64,000 nt of DNA from Auriscalpium vulgare (Eukaryota; Basidiomycota; Agaricomycetes; Russulales; Auriscalpiaceae), in NCBI GenBank assembly GCA_019915015.1, contig JAHBBC010000030.1, forward strand, positions 124,001 through 188,000. Reading direction: 5' to 3'. Below the pieces are notes generated by a model. The model had not been told where the DNA came from. It ran no database searches and saw nothing but the letters and a program-made list of their open reading frames with translations. The position numbers were made by a program, and so were the translations under genes. Positions within the stretch are counted from its first letter, which is position 1, and every line of letters begins with the position of its first letter. Shown piece after piece: positions 11,956 through 23,554 of the stretch.

Positions 11956-13761
11956 TCAGCGCGCTATCAGCGCGATATCAGCGCGGTCGAAATGCATATA
12001 CGGATATGGGTTGGCCGCGCACATGCAGCTTTATCGCAACACATTGGCATACTTAGCTATAGCTGCTCCAGGAACTATAGATACTGTCCGACGCGACGAC
12101 ACCTCCCCTCGTCAGTAACTCATCCCTTCGCACACCCTGAGTTTCACCGCCGAAGCCATATTTGTACCACTGCTTTCCCGACCCCGACGGGATCCGGAGC
12201 TTCATTGATTTCGGCTGCGGAGCTGCAAGACAAAGTCAAATAAGAATAAGTTATTCGAACAGAGCGGCCAGAAATGTACTTCGCAGGCACACGGTTGGCA
12301 CGGTCTCATCAAGCATCATGGATGATGTGATGCAACGCAGCGGACGGCGAAATACACGCCGTTCCGATGGCCCGTTGGCAGCGTGTACGACTGTCTGACC
12401 CTGCTGCTTCAATTGAGACTGAGATGCGAGACGGTCGCAGCCGCAGGTCGCAGCGCGCGTCTTACTATCATGTGGCCCACGATGTCGCGCGCGATGCCCA
12501 TCGCAGCGCATGAATTGACGCGATCGCAGGTCGCTAATCCGCCATCATAGAAGGGGGCAGCAAGGACTCCGACATCGACAAGCGCAACGGACACTACCCC
12601 AGGCGCGCGCGGCACGGTCCGCGATCCTGGGCTGCGTCAGCCTTAGGATCCGTTGCAGGATGACAAGTCCTGACAGTCCCCGCCGTTGCATGGTTCATCA
12701 CTAAATTCCAGATAAATGGGGTAGGAGTGGTGCAAGGAGTGATGGTGCGTGGTGAAGGGATGTGAAAATGCCCACGACGAGGACGGAGGGCTATGTCTGT
12801 GCACTCAGGCTTGTCACTGTCCAGTTGGAGGGCTCGGTGTGCCGTCGTAAGTACATACAGCTCCAGATGCGCTAACCTTCCTGGGGATAGCAACTTACAT
12901 ACCAGACATATGGGCGTGGCACGCTAAATGGAGGCGCACAGCGCATAAACGTGTGGCTTGGTGGCCCTGCCTGACAACGACAGTCGGACTCACCGGCAGT
13001 GCCACAAGTTTCGACCGACCCGAAATATGGAGCTGCCGCAGCAGGGAAATGCCTCGCCGCCGGCGAGGACGTCACGGTGTTCCGGTGGTCGTCCGAGATA
13101 GATGTGCCACAAGCTACAGCTGTCGCTAGAGCAACAGGTTGTGCCGCGTCAGTGCCACATCTCGTCCCGGTGTGCGGCATTTACCATTCGGGGCTCACAT
13201 GGCAAGGAAGGCTATGAGCGATGGCGAACGCGCTGTGCAGCGGCGGTGAATGTTTATCCCAAATGGAACTTGTCACCGGGGGAGGGCGTGATCGCCACCG
13301 AGAACAATAGAATGCCAGACTGCAGCGCCAGAAGGTCTTCTGGCGCGAAGGGAGACAGTGGTCGGCAGGGTTTCATGTGGTGTAGTAACGCGCCTCCAAT
13401 GCCGCCCTTCGCTGGAGGTAATAGTGGCGCAGCCAAGGATCCATCGAAGCACTGACATGAAGCCGCCTTGAAGCCGCAGCGGATGGGGACAAAGAGGTCT
13501 GGATCGCGCGTTAGGCATGCCGTCCGACGAGTGGGTCAAAAGAGATGAGGTGTGGGAGTTGTGGGCGTCTGCGGTACAGTAAGTACAGTCGGACATGAGT
13601 ACGTGCGACGTCCACGCTCTCCGATACACGCAGCCAATGACGGGCGGAGCCGAGTGGACGCGAACTCCAAGAAGCTAAACCCCCATGCAGTGCAGATAGC
13701 CTGCGCATCTGTCAGACACAGGCGTCCAAGACGGCACCAGAGCACGTACGTACGGCCGGCT
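11956..13761. other. Intergenic gap (1.8 kb)
   Basis: No ORF here resembles a known family, and those present overlap on both strands without consistent codon bias. I see no tRNA, no repeat array and no mobile-element ends. The segment separates the 3' end of NOC2 from the 3' end of the CBP6-like gene (convergent). Confidence 0.4.
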
Positions 13762-14133
13762 CTACCACACGCCGAAGAAGATTTTCCACCACGGCCGGCC
13801 GATGCCCTCCAAGCTCTTCTCGTACCCCTGGCGGAGGCGCGTGTAGTGCAGCGGCATGGATGCGGGCTTGAGCACTTTCTCCGGGATCGGGAACTTCGGC
13901 CGAGAAGTCAGCAGAGGAACTATGCGGCTGCCGGGTGCGCGTGCACGCACCTTGAGCGCGACACGGTTCTGTCGGAGCGCGCGGACGGCGGCAACGGTGG
14001 CGGGGGTGAGGCTGGGGTGGTCGGCGAGGGAGGTGAGGAGGGTCTTGAGCTGGAGAGTCGGGCGCAGGGGGTCGGCGGGCCAGTCTGCGGCGACGCGCGT
14101 GAGCTGGTGTGCAAGCTTGGTGCCCGAGGCCAT
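13762..14133 (-). CDS. CBP6/UQCC2-like mitochondrial complex III assembly factor
   Basis: Small protein of about 105 residues. Start MASGTKLAHQLTRVA at 14133; then PTLQLKTLLTSL and ATVAAVRALRQNRVALK; a 57-nt intron (donor GTGCGTGC, branch CTGAC, acceptor GCCGAAG); then FPIPEKVLKPASMPLHYTRL and GRPWWKIFFGVW with TAG at 13762-13764. The intron is a multiple of three with no stop, so unspliced reading also stays open. The block 'IPEKVLKPASMPLHY' resembles yeast Cbp6 'IGDKLYKPAGNPQYY'. Cbp6 acts with Cbp3 at the mitoribosome in cytochrome b synthesis and bc1 assembly. The family call rests on this resemblance and the length. An extra upstream exon is possible. Confidence 0.6.
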   Translation of the reverse strand: MASGTKLAHQLTRVAADWPADPLRPTLQLKTLLTSLADHPSLTPATVAAVRALRQNRVALKVRARAPGSRIVPLLTSRPKFPIPEKVLKPASMPLHYTRLRQGYEKSLEGIGRPWWKIFFGVW

Positions 14134-16387
14134 GTCTCTGTACCGCTGGGCGGTGGGTGCGAGACAAGCCTGTGCGTCGCTCGCCGGTGGGAACTCTCCT
14201 CGGCAGACCCCGGCGCGTGCAGTACATACCGTCCTCCGCCTCAGGCTACCTCTCGCCACGCGATTTCCATGTCTGCCTCCTTCTCGCCTCCGGCACCATG
14301 TGAACCCCACTCTCCAATGTCGGCGGCCGCTCAACGGCTCGGGGAGGTGTTTGCCGCGACGCGCCCAGCTCCTCTTCGCAAGCGGCCGAGGCCGTTTCCT
14401 TCCTTCCTTGAGGTGCGCGCCACGCACAACGTTCTCTCCCAATACGTCCGCATTCTGACCGTGCATGCGTCACTCGCTTGTCGAGAGTCCCAGGCGGTGA
14501 TTTCCTGGTCTGTGGCCTGAGGTTTCATACGCTAGATCTGTAATCTGCGACTTGTATCCAGAACGACTATCTTCTGATATCCTGAGGTAAAAAAGCTACG
14601 GAGACTAATCTGCGACAGTCTCTGAGCCGCTATTCTGTTTCCTGCAGACTGTCTTCGACTGGCCCTGGCCGCCTCTGGCGTTGTCCGCCATCTCAAATTC
14701 ACATCTCAAATTCACATAGACGGATGCACCGCTTCGGTCTGCGTCTCACCGACTCTCACTCGCTATCGCGGTTCTTGTCTGACATGGGCCCGTTGGTGGG
14801 TTTCCCAGCTGCTGCTGCCGCATGCAGACCCGCCGACTGCCTGCCCTGGCTCCGAGGAGTTTTCCGAGAAACGATCGAAGGCCACACGCCGTCTCCATAT
14901 GCATCAAGTACACATTCCACCCCATTCCTCCACCACACTTCCGCGCCGCCGCCTTGTCGACAGATACCGTTGCCCCGCGGCCGAAACGGATTCTACTCAC
15001 GCACCTACCATCGCGATCTCTCGCCGACGCCGCCAGTACCCACACACCGGCACGATCCGGACGATAACAGCCACCCTCCTTCTCCGACCAAGTTCGCACT
15101 TGGGCCTCGCGACGTCCGATAGTGCCCTTTCTCGTCGGGCTGACCGCCTGCGAAAACGCGATGCACGGCGTGGAAGGGCGTGGATCGCGCTGTGAGCTCA
15201 TCCGACCCTGCGTGCGCGCTATCAATATGCGCTGCCGCACGGTGCCTCGTAACGTGAAGCGTCCCGTCCGGCCACGTCGTCGGTGCGGTTGCAAAATGCC
15301 TTGTGTAACAAATAACATCAGTAGAGAAGGCGGCAATCAAATCTACATCTGCTGCGTGGACACGTTGCGCGTCCCGCGCTGGCGGCGGGGACTTTGGTGT
15401 CCACATGTGTCGTCGGCGCAGGTCTGCAGGATCTGCGGAGTTTATTTGACCTGTGAATTGAGGAGGTGGGTTGCGCCACGAACTTTCCAGCTGCACGTCC
15501 GCCCTGATGAAGATGAGGGACCGCTAGACTTGGCCGGCTGTCAGTCGGCTTCCTGACATTTGAGCGTGAGTGTTCGCGTTCTCTGCAGCGGCGGAAATGC
15601 TACGTACCCCGCGTGGTACCGGTGTTGTAATCTTTTATCTCGAATTAATCGTGGCTGACTGGGCAGGTGCCTGGTGTTGAGGCTTGTCGCACCCTCCGGA
15701 AACCTCGAGATCCTGCAGCTAAATGGCATATTTGTGCCGAGTTATCAGGTGATGCGCCGCACTGGCACACGTCACTACCGCGCTTTTCATGCGTCAAGAT
15801 TGATACACCGGCGAAGTCGACGACGATGTCATTCCGCTGCGCAGTCGCTGCGAACATCTGCTCGGCGCTCTTATCCTCCGATCTTATCTTCCTGTCGCGC
15901 CACTTGCTCATGAGTAAATGTTTTTCCCTGCAAAAATCAAAGTTCTGTCATTTCCAGTCCGTCTCCATTTGTTCGCTCTGTAGCTCGGATCGCTGCGCGC
16001 ATCACAATATGAATAATGTCAAAGGGTGTGCTCGACGTGGTTTATAGGTGGTGACGATCTTGCTTAGTGCACCCGCGAGGTTGAGCTGAGATAATCGCGA
16101 GGGACAACGTCACCGACACCGCGTCATCACCAAAACACATCGCGTCCACCGTGACCTCGTCCGCACATCGCTCTGCAACGATGCCCGACACATGTTGTTC
16201 AGCCCAGCGCGCCCGCCCGTGAGTTGTGACACGATTAGATTGACGCTGGCGGGGCGTGTGCCGGAAACAGCATAGCGCTGAAACGAAGGCCGCGCCCCGC
16301 TTGCTCAGGCGGTGGCAGCGAGCTGTGCACGACGCCCGACGTCCCCTCCCCCCTTCCCCTCCCCCCGTCTCCCTCTTGACGAACACA
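14134..16387. other. Intergenic gap (2.25 kb)
   Basis: Large gap for this gene-dense segment. Short ORFs on both strands (for example 14724-15122 plus, 14746-15336 minus) have no recognisable motifs. Immediately before 16388 is a C-rich pyrimidine tract (about 16340-16378), probably promoter or 5' UTR of the Hsp70-like gene. No RNA gene seen. Confidence 0.4.
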
Positions 16388-19300
16388 ATGTCGTGCTGCG
16401 GAAGCGCGCGCACGGCAGACGACGACCGCAGCAGCGTCATTCTCGCCACAAAAGTCACCCCGCTCATCACCCAGCAGCCACGCGCGCACCTCGGGCCCAC
16501 ATTCGACGGTGGCAGCCCATCGCCTCCACCCCCGCCCGTGCAGCCCTTCCCGCGAACGTCGCCGCCCATCTCCTTTGGCACGGGCGCGTCGAACTCGCCG
16601 CCGCCCGCGCCACCTGGCGTCGGGCAGTTCGGGACGTACCAGCGCGCGTCGGTGTCGAGCGCGAGCGTGGGGCTGCAGCGCCCGATGCCCGCGTACCCCG
16701 CGGGCGCAAACATCCTGAGCACGTATGGCCCACAGAACCCCGCGTACGCCAGTGTGGGTCAGGAGCCTACGCTGAGCTCCGACGAGGGCAAGCTGTCCAT
16801 CTCCATTGACCTCGGTGCGTCTCGCGCTCCCTAATCACATGCCCAGTCTGCTCATGGTGCTTAGGAACGACGTTCTCTGGCGTTGTGCGTGTTGGTTCCA
16901 CCTCTGCTGCGAGGGATGACTGACGTCACGGGCGTGTGCAGGCGTACGGCTCGTCGCGCATCGCGGGCGGTGCGGTGCAGCAGATCCTCGTGTGGCCTGG
17001 AACGAGCGAGCACTACCGCAAGATTCCGACGTGCCTGCTGTACGACGATACGGGCAAGGTGCTCGCGTGGGGTCTTGAGGCGAAGAACGCGGGCCCGCTC
17101 CCCGGCACGATGAAATGCGAGTGGTGCGTGCGTCCGCTGCATATCGGAAGAGTCAGTAGGTGACGGTGGTGGGTGGTCGTAGGTTCAAGCTGTTCCTAGA
17201 GCCGCATGCGCTGCGCGACCAGTCCGCGGCGGACCCGCGCCTGCCGCCCCTCCCTGTACGTCACGTGTCCCAACACCGTCCATTTGCCCTAATGCAACCC
17301 GCCTCTAGCCCGGGAAGAAGCCCGTGCACGTCATCACCGACTTCCTGCTCTTCATGTGGGAGTACGCCCGCGAGCGCATCACGCAAGAAATTGGTGCCGT
17401 CGCAGACCTCGGTGGGCATCCCTCTCCCGCCATTCCACGCTCTTATGCTGACGTGCCGACGGGAAAGATTCGGCAGATGTGTGGTTAACAGTACCCGCTG
17501 CGTGGGACGCGAAGGGAGGCGACTTGATGCGCGACGCGGCGCTGCACGGCGGGCTCGTCCGCTCGGCGCACGCGGGCGACGTCAATTGGCGCAATCGGCT
17601 GCACATCATCACGTACGTGCCGCGCGCCAGGCTGATAGCCGATGCTGACTATGAGCGTAGGGAGCCCGAGGCAGCGGCCGTGCACTGCGCTCACCTGACG
17701 GACCTACACAAGCTCAAGCCTAGTCAGACTTTCATGATCTGCGACGCTGGTGGGGGCACCGTCGTAAGTCCCCGCATAGGCACATCATTCTCACGCTGAT
17801 CGAATTGTGCGCAGGATCTAGCGGTGTACAAGATCATCGGACAGACCGCGCATCTCGAGATCGCGGAGATGTGCGCGCGCTCTGGTGCGAATTGCGGGTC
17901 GCTGTTCCTGGACCTGCGCTTCCGCGAGCTCGTGCGTGTGCTGCTTACGGAGCACCCCGCGCACCTCGACGCGGCGAGCCTCGCGTATTTCCAGAATGCG
18001 TTCAGCGAGACGGACAAGCTCGCGTACCGCGGGCGCAGCGACGACGGTGCGTCCCCTTACAATGCGAGCGGGGAATGGAGTGAAGAAGGCTGACATGCGA
18101 GCAGACACGATGTTCAACTTTACGTGCTTCAATGTGGAGGATCCGGACGACCCCTCGGTGGGGCTCATCAACGGCGAGCTGTGCATCCCGGGCAACCTGC
18201 TCCGGCGCGAGGTGTTCGACCCTGTCGTCAACCAGGTCCGCCCCTCCTCTGAGATTTGAGAATTAGGATATAATGGGTGGCGCAGGTGCTGTCGCTGATC
18301 GAGGAGCAGATGCACAAGGTCGATGCGCCGGTCGACGCGCTGCTACTCGTGGGCGGCTTCTCGGGGAGCGAATACTTGTTCCGTCGGGTCGAGGTGCGTG
18401 CGCGCTGTGTGTGCCATCGCTGCGCAGGGCCGCTGATGAGTTCATCCCACTCTTACGCACTGAATATATAATTGAACAAAACGACAACAAAATACATCAC
18501 CGAACAACAAAAAACAAACGGGCGTCCCCCCGCGGCGCCGAACACCACCCTCCACCTCATCTTCGCTTCCGGGTATATTCGCACCGCTTGTTTTTTATTT
18601 TCTGGACGGCAGGAGCAATTCGGGGCACGTGTGAAGGTCATTGCGCGGCCGCCGGACGCGGACACTGCGACGCCACGCGGGGCGGCGCAGTACGGACTCG
18701 CTCGGCGGCAACTCGTGTCGTCTATTGTCGCGCCACGGTCGTACATGATGAAGGTGGGCCGCGTGGCACCCAACGTCGAGGTAGCGCTCACACCCACGAC
18801 GTGCACAGGTGAAGTTACCCGCCGAGGCGGAGGATCACATGCGGCGGCCCGCCTATGTCGGGCAGAACAACGCGGGCATTGCGATCTGCGAGAACCGGTG
18901 CGGTACCGTTCGAGGGCTGGAACTGGCCGAGGACTGACGAGTGGACGCGGGCTAGGCTGCAATACCTGGTGGCGAAAGGCGCGATCCTGCGCAAAGGGTG
19001 CGTGCCGCCTTTGCGTGCCGCCGATTTATTGTTGTGCTTATGTGTGTGTGTGTTGGCAGGCAGAAGATCGCGACGAAGTTCTGGTGCGTCACGGGCGGCA
19101 TTCCCCGGGGGGACTGACAGTGACAGTAAGGCGGCCCTGCAGCAAGTTCTCGCAGACGAGCCAGGGTGCGTGCGCCAATCTGTGGATCGCATCTCATTTC
19201 GCTTGACTGACACGGTGACGCGCACAGATCGCATCTTCGTGGCGACGCTATACACGTCGGACGTGGACAAGATAATGCGGTATACGGACGAGGTGCGGTG

Positions 19301-19685
19301 ACATGCGATGTCTGTGCGAGGGTGGATGCTGAGTCGTGCAGGGCGAGACGACGGAGCTGTGCAAGTGGACGGTGGACATCTCGTCGCTGCCGTCGTTCCA
19401 GGAGAACGCCAACCTGCCGAAGCCGCATGGGTTCTACACCGGTGCGTCGCGTGCTCCGCGCGGGGTGTGTGTTTGCTGACGTTCGTCAAATATCCGCTCG
19501 CGTCCGGTGATGGGTGTGCTTCTGCCGGTGGGCTTCCCTTGGGTGCGGCTGTGCCTTGCGGGGATGGGCGACCGCGACGGACAGACTTTGAGCTGGGGCT
19601 GGAGCTGGACAGCGCGGAGGTGCGGGGGGTGCTGCTGTACGAGGGGCAGGAGTGGGGGCGGGTTGTCTTTGATTTCTTTGGGTGA
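16388..19685 (+). CDS. HSPA12-like Hsp70-family ATPase
   Basis: Divergent Hsp70 relative of the HSPA12 type common in Agaricomycetes. It has an Hsp70-like nucleotide-binding fold but no canonical substrate-binding tail. The N-terminal 135 or so residues are Pro/Ser-rich and probably disordered. Then the phosphate-1 motif SISIDLGTTFSGVAYGS is assembled across two introns. After that come EHYRKIPTCLLYDD, HVITDFLLFMWEYARERI, DVWLTVPAAWDAKGGDLMR, EPEAAAVHCAHL, the phosphate-2 motif MICDAGGGTVDLAVYKI, GANCGSLFLDLRF, the adenosine motif DALLLVGGFSGSEYLFRRV, and TPRGAAQYGLARR. The C-terminus ends EGQEWGRVVFDFFG, TGA at 19683-19685. More than ten introns. About 700 residues. Substrate unknown. An HSPA12-like role is inferred from motif spacing. 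Confidence 0.85.
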
Positions 19686-20090
19686 GGAAATTGTATGATA
19701 TGGCCGCCACGCCGCCGCCGCTGCCAACGCCGCTGGTCGGGTGCAGATAGTGCGGGATGTCGCGGGCGGAGGGCGAATGCGAATGCCGGGGATCTCCGTG
19801 GATGTGGATCAGCGGGGGCAGAGTAACGCCCTCGCACGGCAGGCGGGGTGATCGGACGGGCGCCAGCGACAAGTGGCCAGGGCCGCGCAGTGTCCTGGCA
19901 ACGCGCGCCGGGGCCGGGGCCGCGGGGGCGGCAAGCGGCGACGGGAGGCGCCGACGCACAAGAAAAAGATACGGACGCACGATCTGTGGCCAATCGATCG
20001 GGTGCTGCTATATTATGGCCCGCCCACCCACCGCACACACTCGCCCCCGCGCACTCGCTCTCCCCGCCCGCCCGTCTCCCCCACGCTGCC
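19686..20090. other. Intergenic; ALO1 promoter
   Basis: 405 bp between tandem plus-strand genes. It ends in a C/T-rich tract (about 20040-20088) directly before the ALO1 ATG, typical of basidiomycete 5' UTRs. Confidence 0.5.
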
Positions 20091-21733
20091 ATGGACAGAG
20101 CCGCAGCCCTCCAGCCCATCGTCGCCCGCGACACCGCCTTCGCCAACTGGGCCCGCACCTTCCGCTGCACCCCGCTCGCCATCTTCGACCCCACCACCAA
20201 GGACGACGTCCGCCGCGTCCTCGAGCTCGCACGCACCGAGGGCAGGCCGGTGCGCGCCGTCGGCGTCGGCCACTCGCCCAGCGACCTCGCCTGCACCAGC
20301 GGCTACATGGTGCGCATGGCCGGGCTCAAGAGCGTGCTCGAGGTGCGTCCTTCCGTTCCGCGGCCTCTGTGTGCGCGTGTTTGGCCCGGCATCCCGGCAC
20401 CCGCTGACCCGTCCGCCCGCAGATCGACCCGCAGAAACTCTTCGTGCGCGCCGAGGGCGGCATCACCCTCGCCGCCCTCCACGCCGCCCTCGCCGCCCAC
20501 GGCCTCGCCATGCGCAACGTCGGCTCCATCTCAGACCAGACCCTCGCCGGCATGGTCACCACCGCCACCCACGGCACCGGCATCGGCCACTGCGTCCTCT
20601 CCACAGACGTCCTCGCCGCCCAGCTCCTCCTCGCCGACGGCACCACCGTCCGCTGCACCCCCGACGACAACGAGGACCTCTTCGCCGCCACCCTCTGCGG
20701 GCTCGGCAGCACAGGCATCATCCTCGATCTCACGCTCCGCGTCGTCCCCGCATTCCGCCTGCGCGAGACCCAGCGCACGCTCCCGTTCGACGCCGTCGTT
20801 GGCGACCTCGACGCCATCGTGCACAGCGCCGAGTTTGTCCGCATGTGGTGGTGGCCCCAGGCGGGCGCGATCCGCACGAGCGCCATGGATAGGACGGTCG
20901 AGGTGCGTCGTCCCGCGTCCCTCCTTGCACCTGTGTGCTCGTGTTGATGGCTGTTTTGCAGGAGAGGCGCCCGGCGAGCAGCTGGCTCTGGCACTCGCTC
21001 ATCGGCTACCACCTCCTCCAGTTCCTCCTCTTCGTCGGCCTCTTCCTGCCCTCCTTCAACCTCTGGGTCGGCCGCTTCACCGCCTGGCTCGTGCGCGACG
21101 ACACCGTCGCCGTCGACAACTCTCTCGACATCTTCAACATCGACTGCAAGGTGCGCCCGTCTGTTTTGCCCATCTCCGTCGTGCCCTGGCTGACGCCCAC
21201 GCAGTACCGCCAACACACGACCGAATGGGCGATCCCGTACGCGCAGGCACAAGCGTGCCTCCAGGTCCTGCGCACCTGGTTCGATGAGGAGTTTGCCAAC
21301 CCCGCCGGGCTGCGCCCGCATTGCGCGCTCGAAATCCGCTTCTCGGCCGCGGACGACGTGTGGCTGAGCCCGTGCTACGCCCAGGAAACGTGCTGGATCG
21401 GCGTAGTGCAGTACAAGTGCGTCCCTCCTTCTTCCCTCCCTCCTGTTCCTGACATCACCGCGCAGACCGTATGGCTTGAACGTGCCTTACCGTGCGCTTT
21501 TCCGTGAGTTTGAGCGCATCGTCGCCTCGCACGGGGGGCGCCCGCACTGGGCAAAAGCGCACCGCCTGCGCCCGCAGGAGCTCGCCAACCTCTACCCGCG
21601 CTTCAATGCCTTCCGCGATCTGCTCCAGAAGGTGGACCCGAACGGCGTGCTGCGCAACGAGTACGTCGAGCGGCATGTATTCGGGCGCGAGGGCCCGACG
21701 TGGGGGGATCGCGTGTTCAAGGCGCGCGCGTAG
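20091..21733 (+). CDS. ALO1: D-arabinono-1,4-lactone oxidase
   Basis: Mitochondrial flavoenzyme that makes D-erythroascorbate from D-arabinono-1,4-lactone, the last step of the fungal ascorbate-analogue pathway. FAD-binding type 4 (VAO fold). The N-terminus has VGVGHSPSDL, whose His is the covalent FAD site in yeast Alo1. Then FVRAEGGITLAALHAALAAH, GSISDQTLAGMVTTATHGTG and GLGSTGIILDLTLRVV. The middle exon is hydrophobic (LLQFLLFVGLFLPSFNLWVG) and may dip into the membrane. The C-terminal exons carry ALEIRFSAADDVWLSPCY, FREFERIVASHGGRPHWAK (the HWAK motif of aldonolactone oxidases), FRDLLQKVDPNGVLRNEYVE, ending DRVFKARA with TAG at 21731-21733. About six exons, about 490 residues, no frame break. 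Confidence 0.95.
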
Positions 21734-22519
21734 GCAGACGCCTGCTTCGCGGACATCGGCTACAGTGATCTCGCGCGCAATCTGGCTCGCGCACGCGCCC
21801 ATATCCATATCCACCCACATCCATATCTACTTATCATCCCATCTTCTCACACCCATCCCCCTCGTATATCCTGTCCCACATTATTCTTCATCACTTAATC
21901 CATCATTGTTATCACGCTTCTGTTGTTGTTTTTGCTTGCTTTTTGTTGTTGTGCCGCTGCGTTTTACACATGTACAACGCCTTGTAATGTCGGATATCGC
22001 ACTAGCTAGTAGCCTTACGCATAATTGCAATCAATGATAGAATAACCGAATATTATATTCGACTCTGCCACCGTCGTCATCGAGTCGTCGCTTCATCATC
22101 GCGCACATGCGATCGCGCGCCTGCATCGGCGAGCGCATGTTGATCCAGCGGCTGCGCATCGAACAACTTTGTATTTCATTTCCCGCAAGGCTACGTCCCG
22201 GATATTTGATTTCCCGCGTGGCCTGGCCCAGCTCATGAGGGAAACGTAAGTGGCGAAGATGCAACGGGCGCGGGGAACGGCAGAGCGGTAAGGTGCAATA
22301 ATTGCATGGGTGCAGTAGTGAATGCCCAGCCGAACTACTGACTGATGACATGGAAAATCACTGCACCACGCGGGGTGGCGAAGCTTAAGTGACAGCCATT
22401 GAAGGCCAATGCTGTGATGAGTATATTCAATTGCCTGCAATGGGCGTGGCGTGGAGTATGCAGAGAGAAGGCCATTGGTCGAACATGCGCAGATACGGCG
22501 GCGCGTTGCAGGTGATGAC
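21734..22519. other. Intergenic between convergent genes
   Basis: 3' flanks of ALO1 (+) and the UBE2G2-type E2 (-). Contains pyrimidine-rich stretches and repeated ccatatcc-type words near 21798-21830, probably the ALO1 3' UTR. No gene. Confidence 0.5.
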
Positions 22520-23554
22520 CTACAGGCCAAGCTGCTGGCGAATCTGCTCGCGCACGATGCGTTCATATTCCTGCGAGACCAAAAACGAGTGTCAGCAACC
22601 CATCCAGCAGTTCACAGTTCAACCCAAGCCACAGGGACCATCCAGCACTTCCATTCTGCCCGGCGGAGAAAAGATACCACGTACCCCGCGGTTATCCCTG
22701 TAAAGCTTGCAGCAGTCGATGTTCGCGCCGCTCTCGAGGTTCGGCTCCGCGAGCATCGAGATGACGCTGAGCAGCACCTTCTCAACGCTCTGCACGGGGC
22801 TCCAGCGCTCGGACGCCTGCTCGTACATCAGCGGGTCGTCGCCCGGCGTGTGCAGGATCGATATGCACACGTTGCCGTCCGCGTAGACTGCAGCAGATGC
22901 GTGTCAGTGGGTGCGTCGCAGACGCGCCGATTCAATTCCGGGCGCAGATGAACTGGCCCCGGCGCAGCGTGCGCCTCCGACGGCGGCCCACATTCCGCAG
23001 GAAGCACGAGGCGCACGGTGCGCAACACAGAACAAGCGGACGCACTATTTGGATGGAACAAGGGCGGGTCGAACTTCATCTTGAATGGAGACAGCGGGTA
23101 ATCTGAGGGCTTGGCGCGCAGGCAGGCGTGAATACGAGGCGCACGCACCCGTACACCGCCGAAGCACTCACAAACGTCAACTTCGCCGCAAATATGCCCC
23201 CCTCCTGCTCGGGTGTCGTCATTGCATCGGTCAGAGGCGCTGCGGGTATAGGGTGAAGGGGATGACGCACAAAGGGCGTGTCCTTCGGGCCGCAGATGAG
23301 GGCCTCCCAGGTGAAGAAGTCCGACTCTGAGACCGGGCCTGTGGCGCGTCAGTTGTGCGTGCGTGCGCGCAGACGTGGAGGTCTCACCGGCGGTAAACAT
23401 GCCATCCGGGGAACCTGAGATGCGCGATGGATGGATGGGAGGATGAGTAAGTGCAGGCGCAGCTGGCTAGCGCGCACGCACCGCCGGACGTCAGCTGCTT
23501 GTACTCGGTCATGAGCCGCCTGAGGGCGGTCGCGCTGCCTCCGCGTGAGGCCAT
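22520..23554 (-). CDS. UBC7: Ubiquitin-conjugating enzyme E2, UBE2G2/Ubc7 type
   Basis: E2 of the ER-associated degradation pathway. Exons joined by reading: [15 protein letters not shown] (ATG at 23554) and [69 protein letters not shown]; then [19 protein letters not shown] with the catalytic Cys. This is followed by [52 protein letters not shown] and [13 protein letters not shown] at 22520-22522. The insertion after the active site ([19 protein letters not shown]) and '[12 protein letters not shown]' are UBE2G2 features. About 165 residues, 6-7 introns, intact. Compare the UBE2G1-type gene at 33078-34026. Confidence 0.93.

Noticed and set aside
12000..16100. Several 60-130 codon ORFs between NOC2 and the Hsp70-like gene
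   Set aside because: Apart from the CBP6-like gene they overlap each other on both strands, lack family motifs and show no consistent splice sites.
18815..20296. Very long minus-strand ORF (493 codons)
   Set aside because: It is antisense to the Hsp70-like gene and the ALO1 start in GC-rich DNA. Low-complexity Arg/Pro/Ser translation without domains.
19848..21287. Long plus ORF overlapping ALO1 in another frame (479 codons)
   Set aside because: The ALO motifs lie in a different frame with clear introns. This one is Ala/Pro/Arg/Ser low complexity typical of out-of-frame GC-rich coding DNA.
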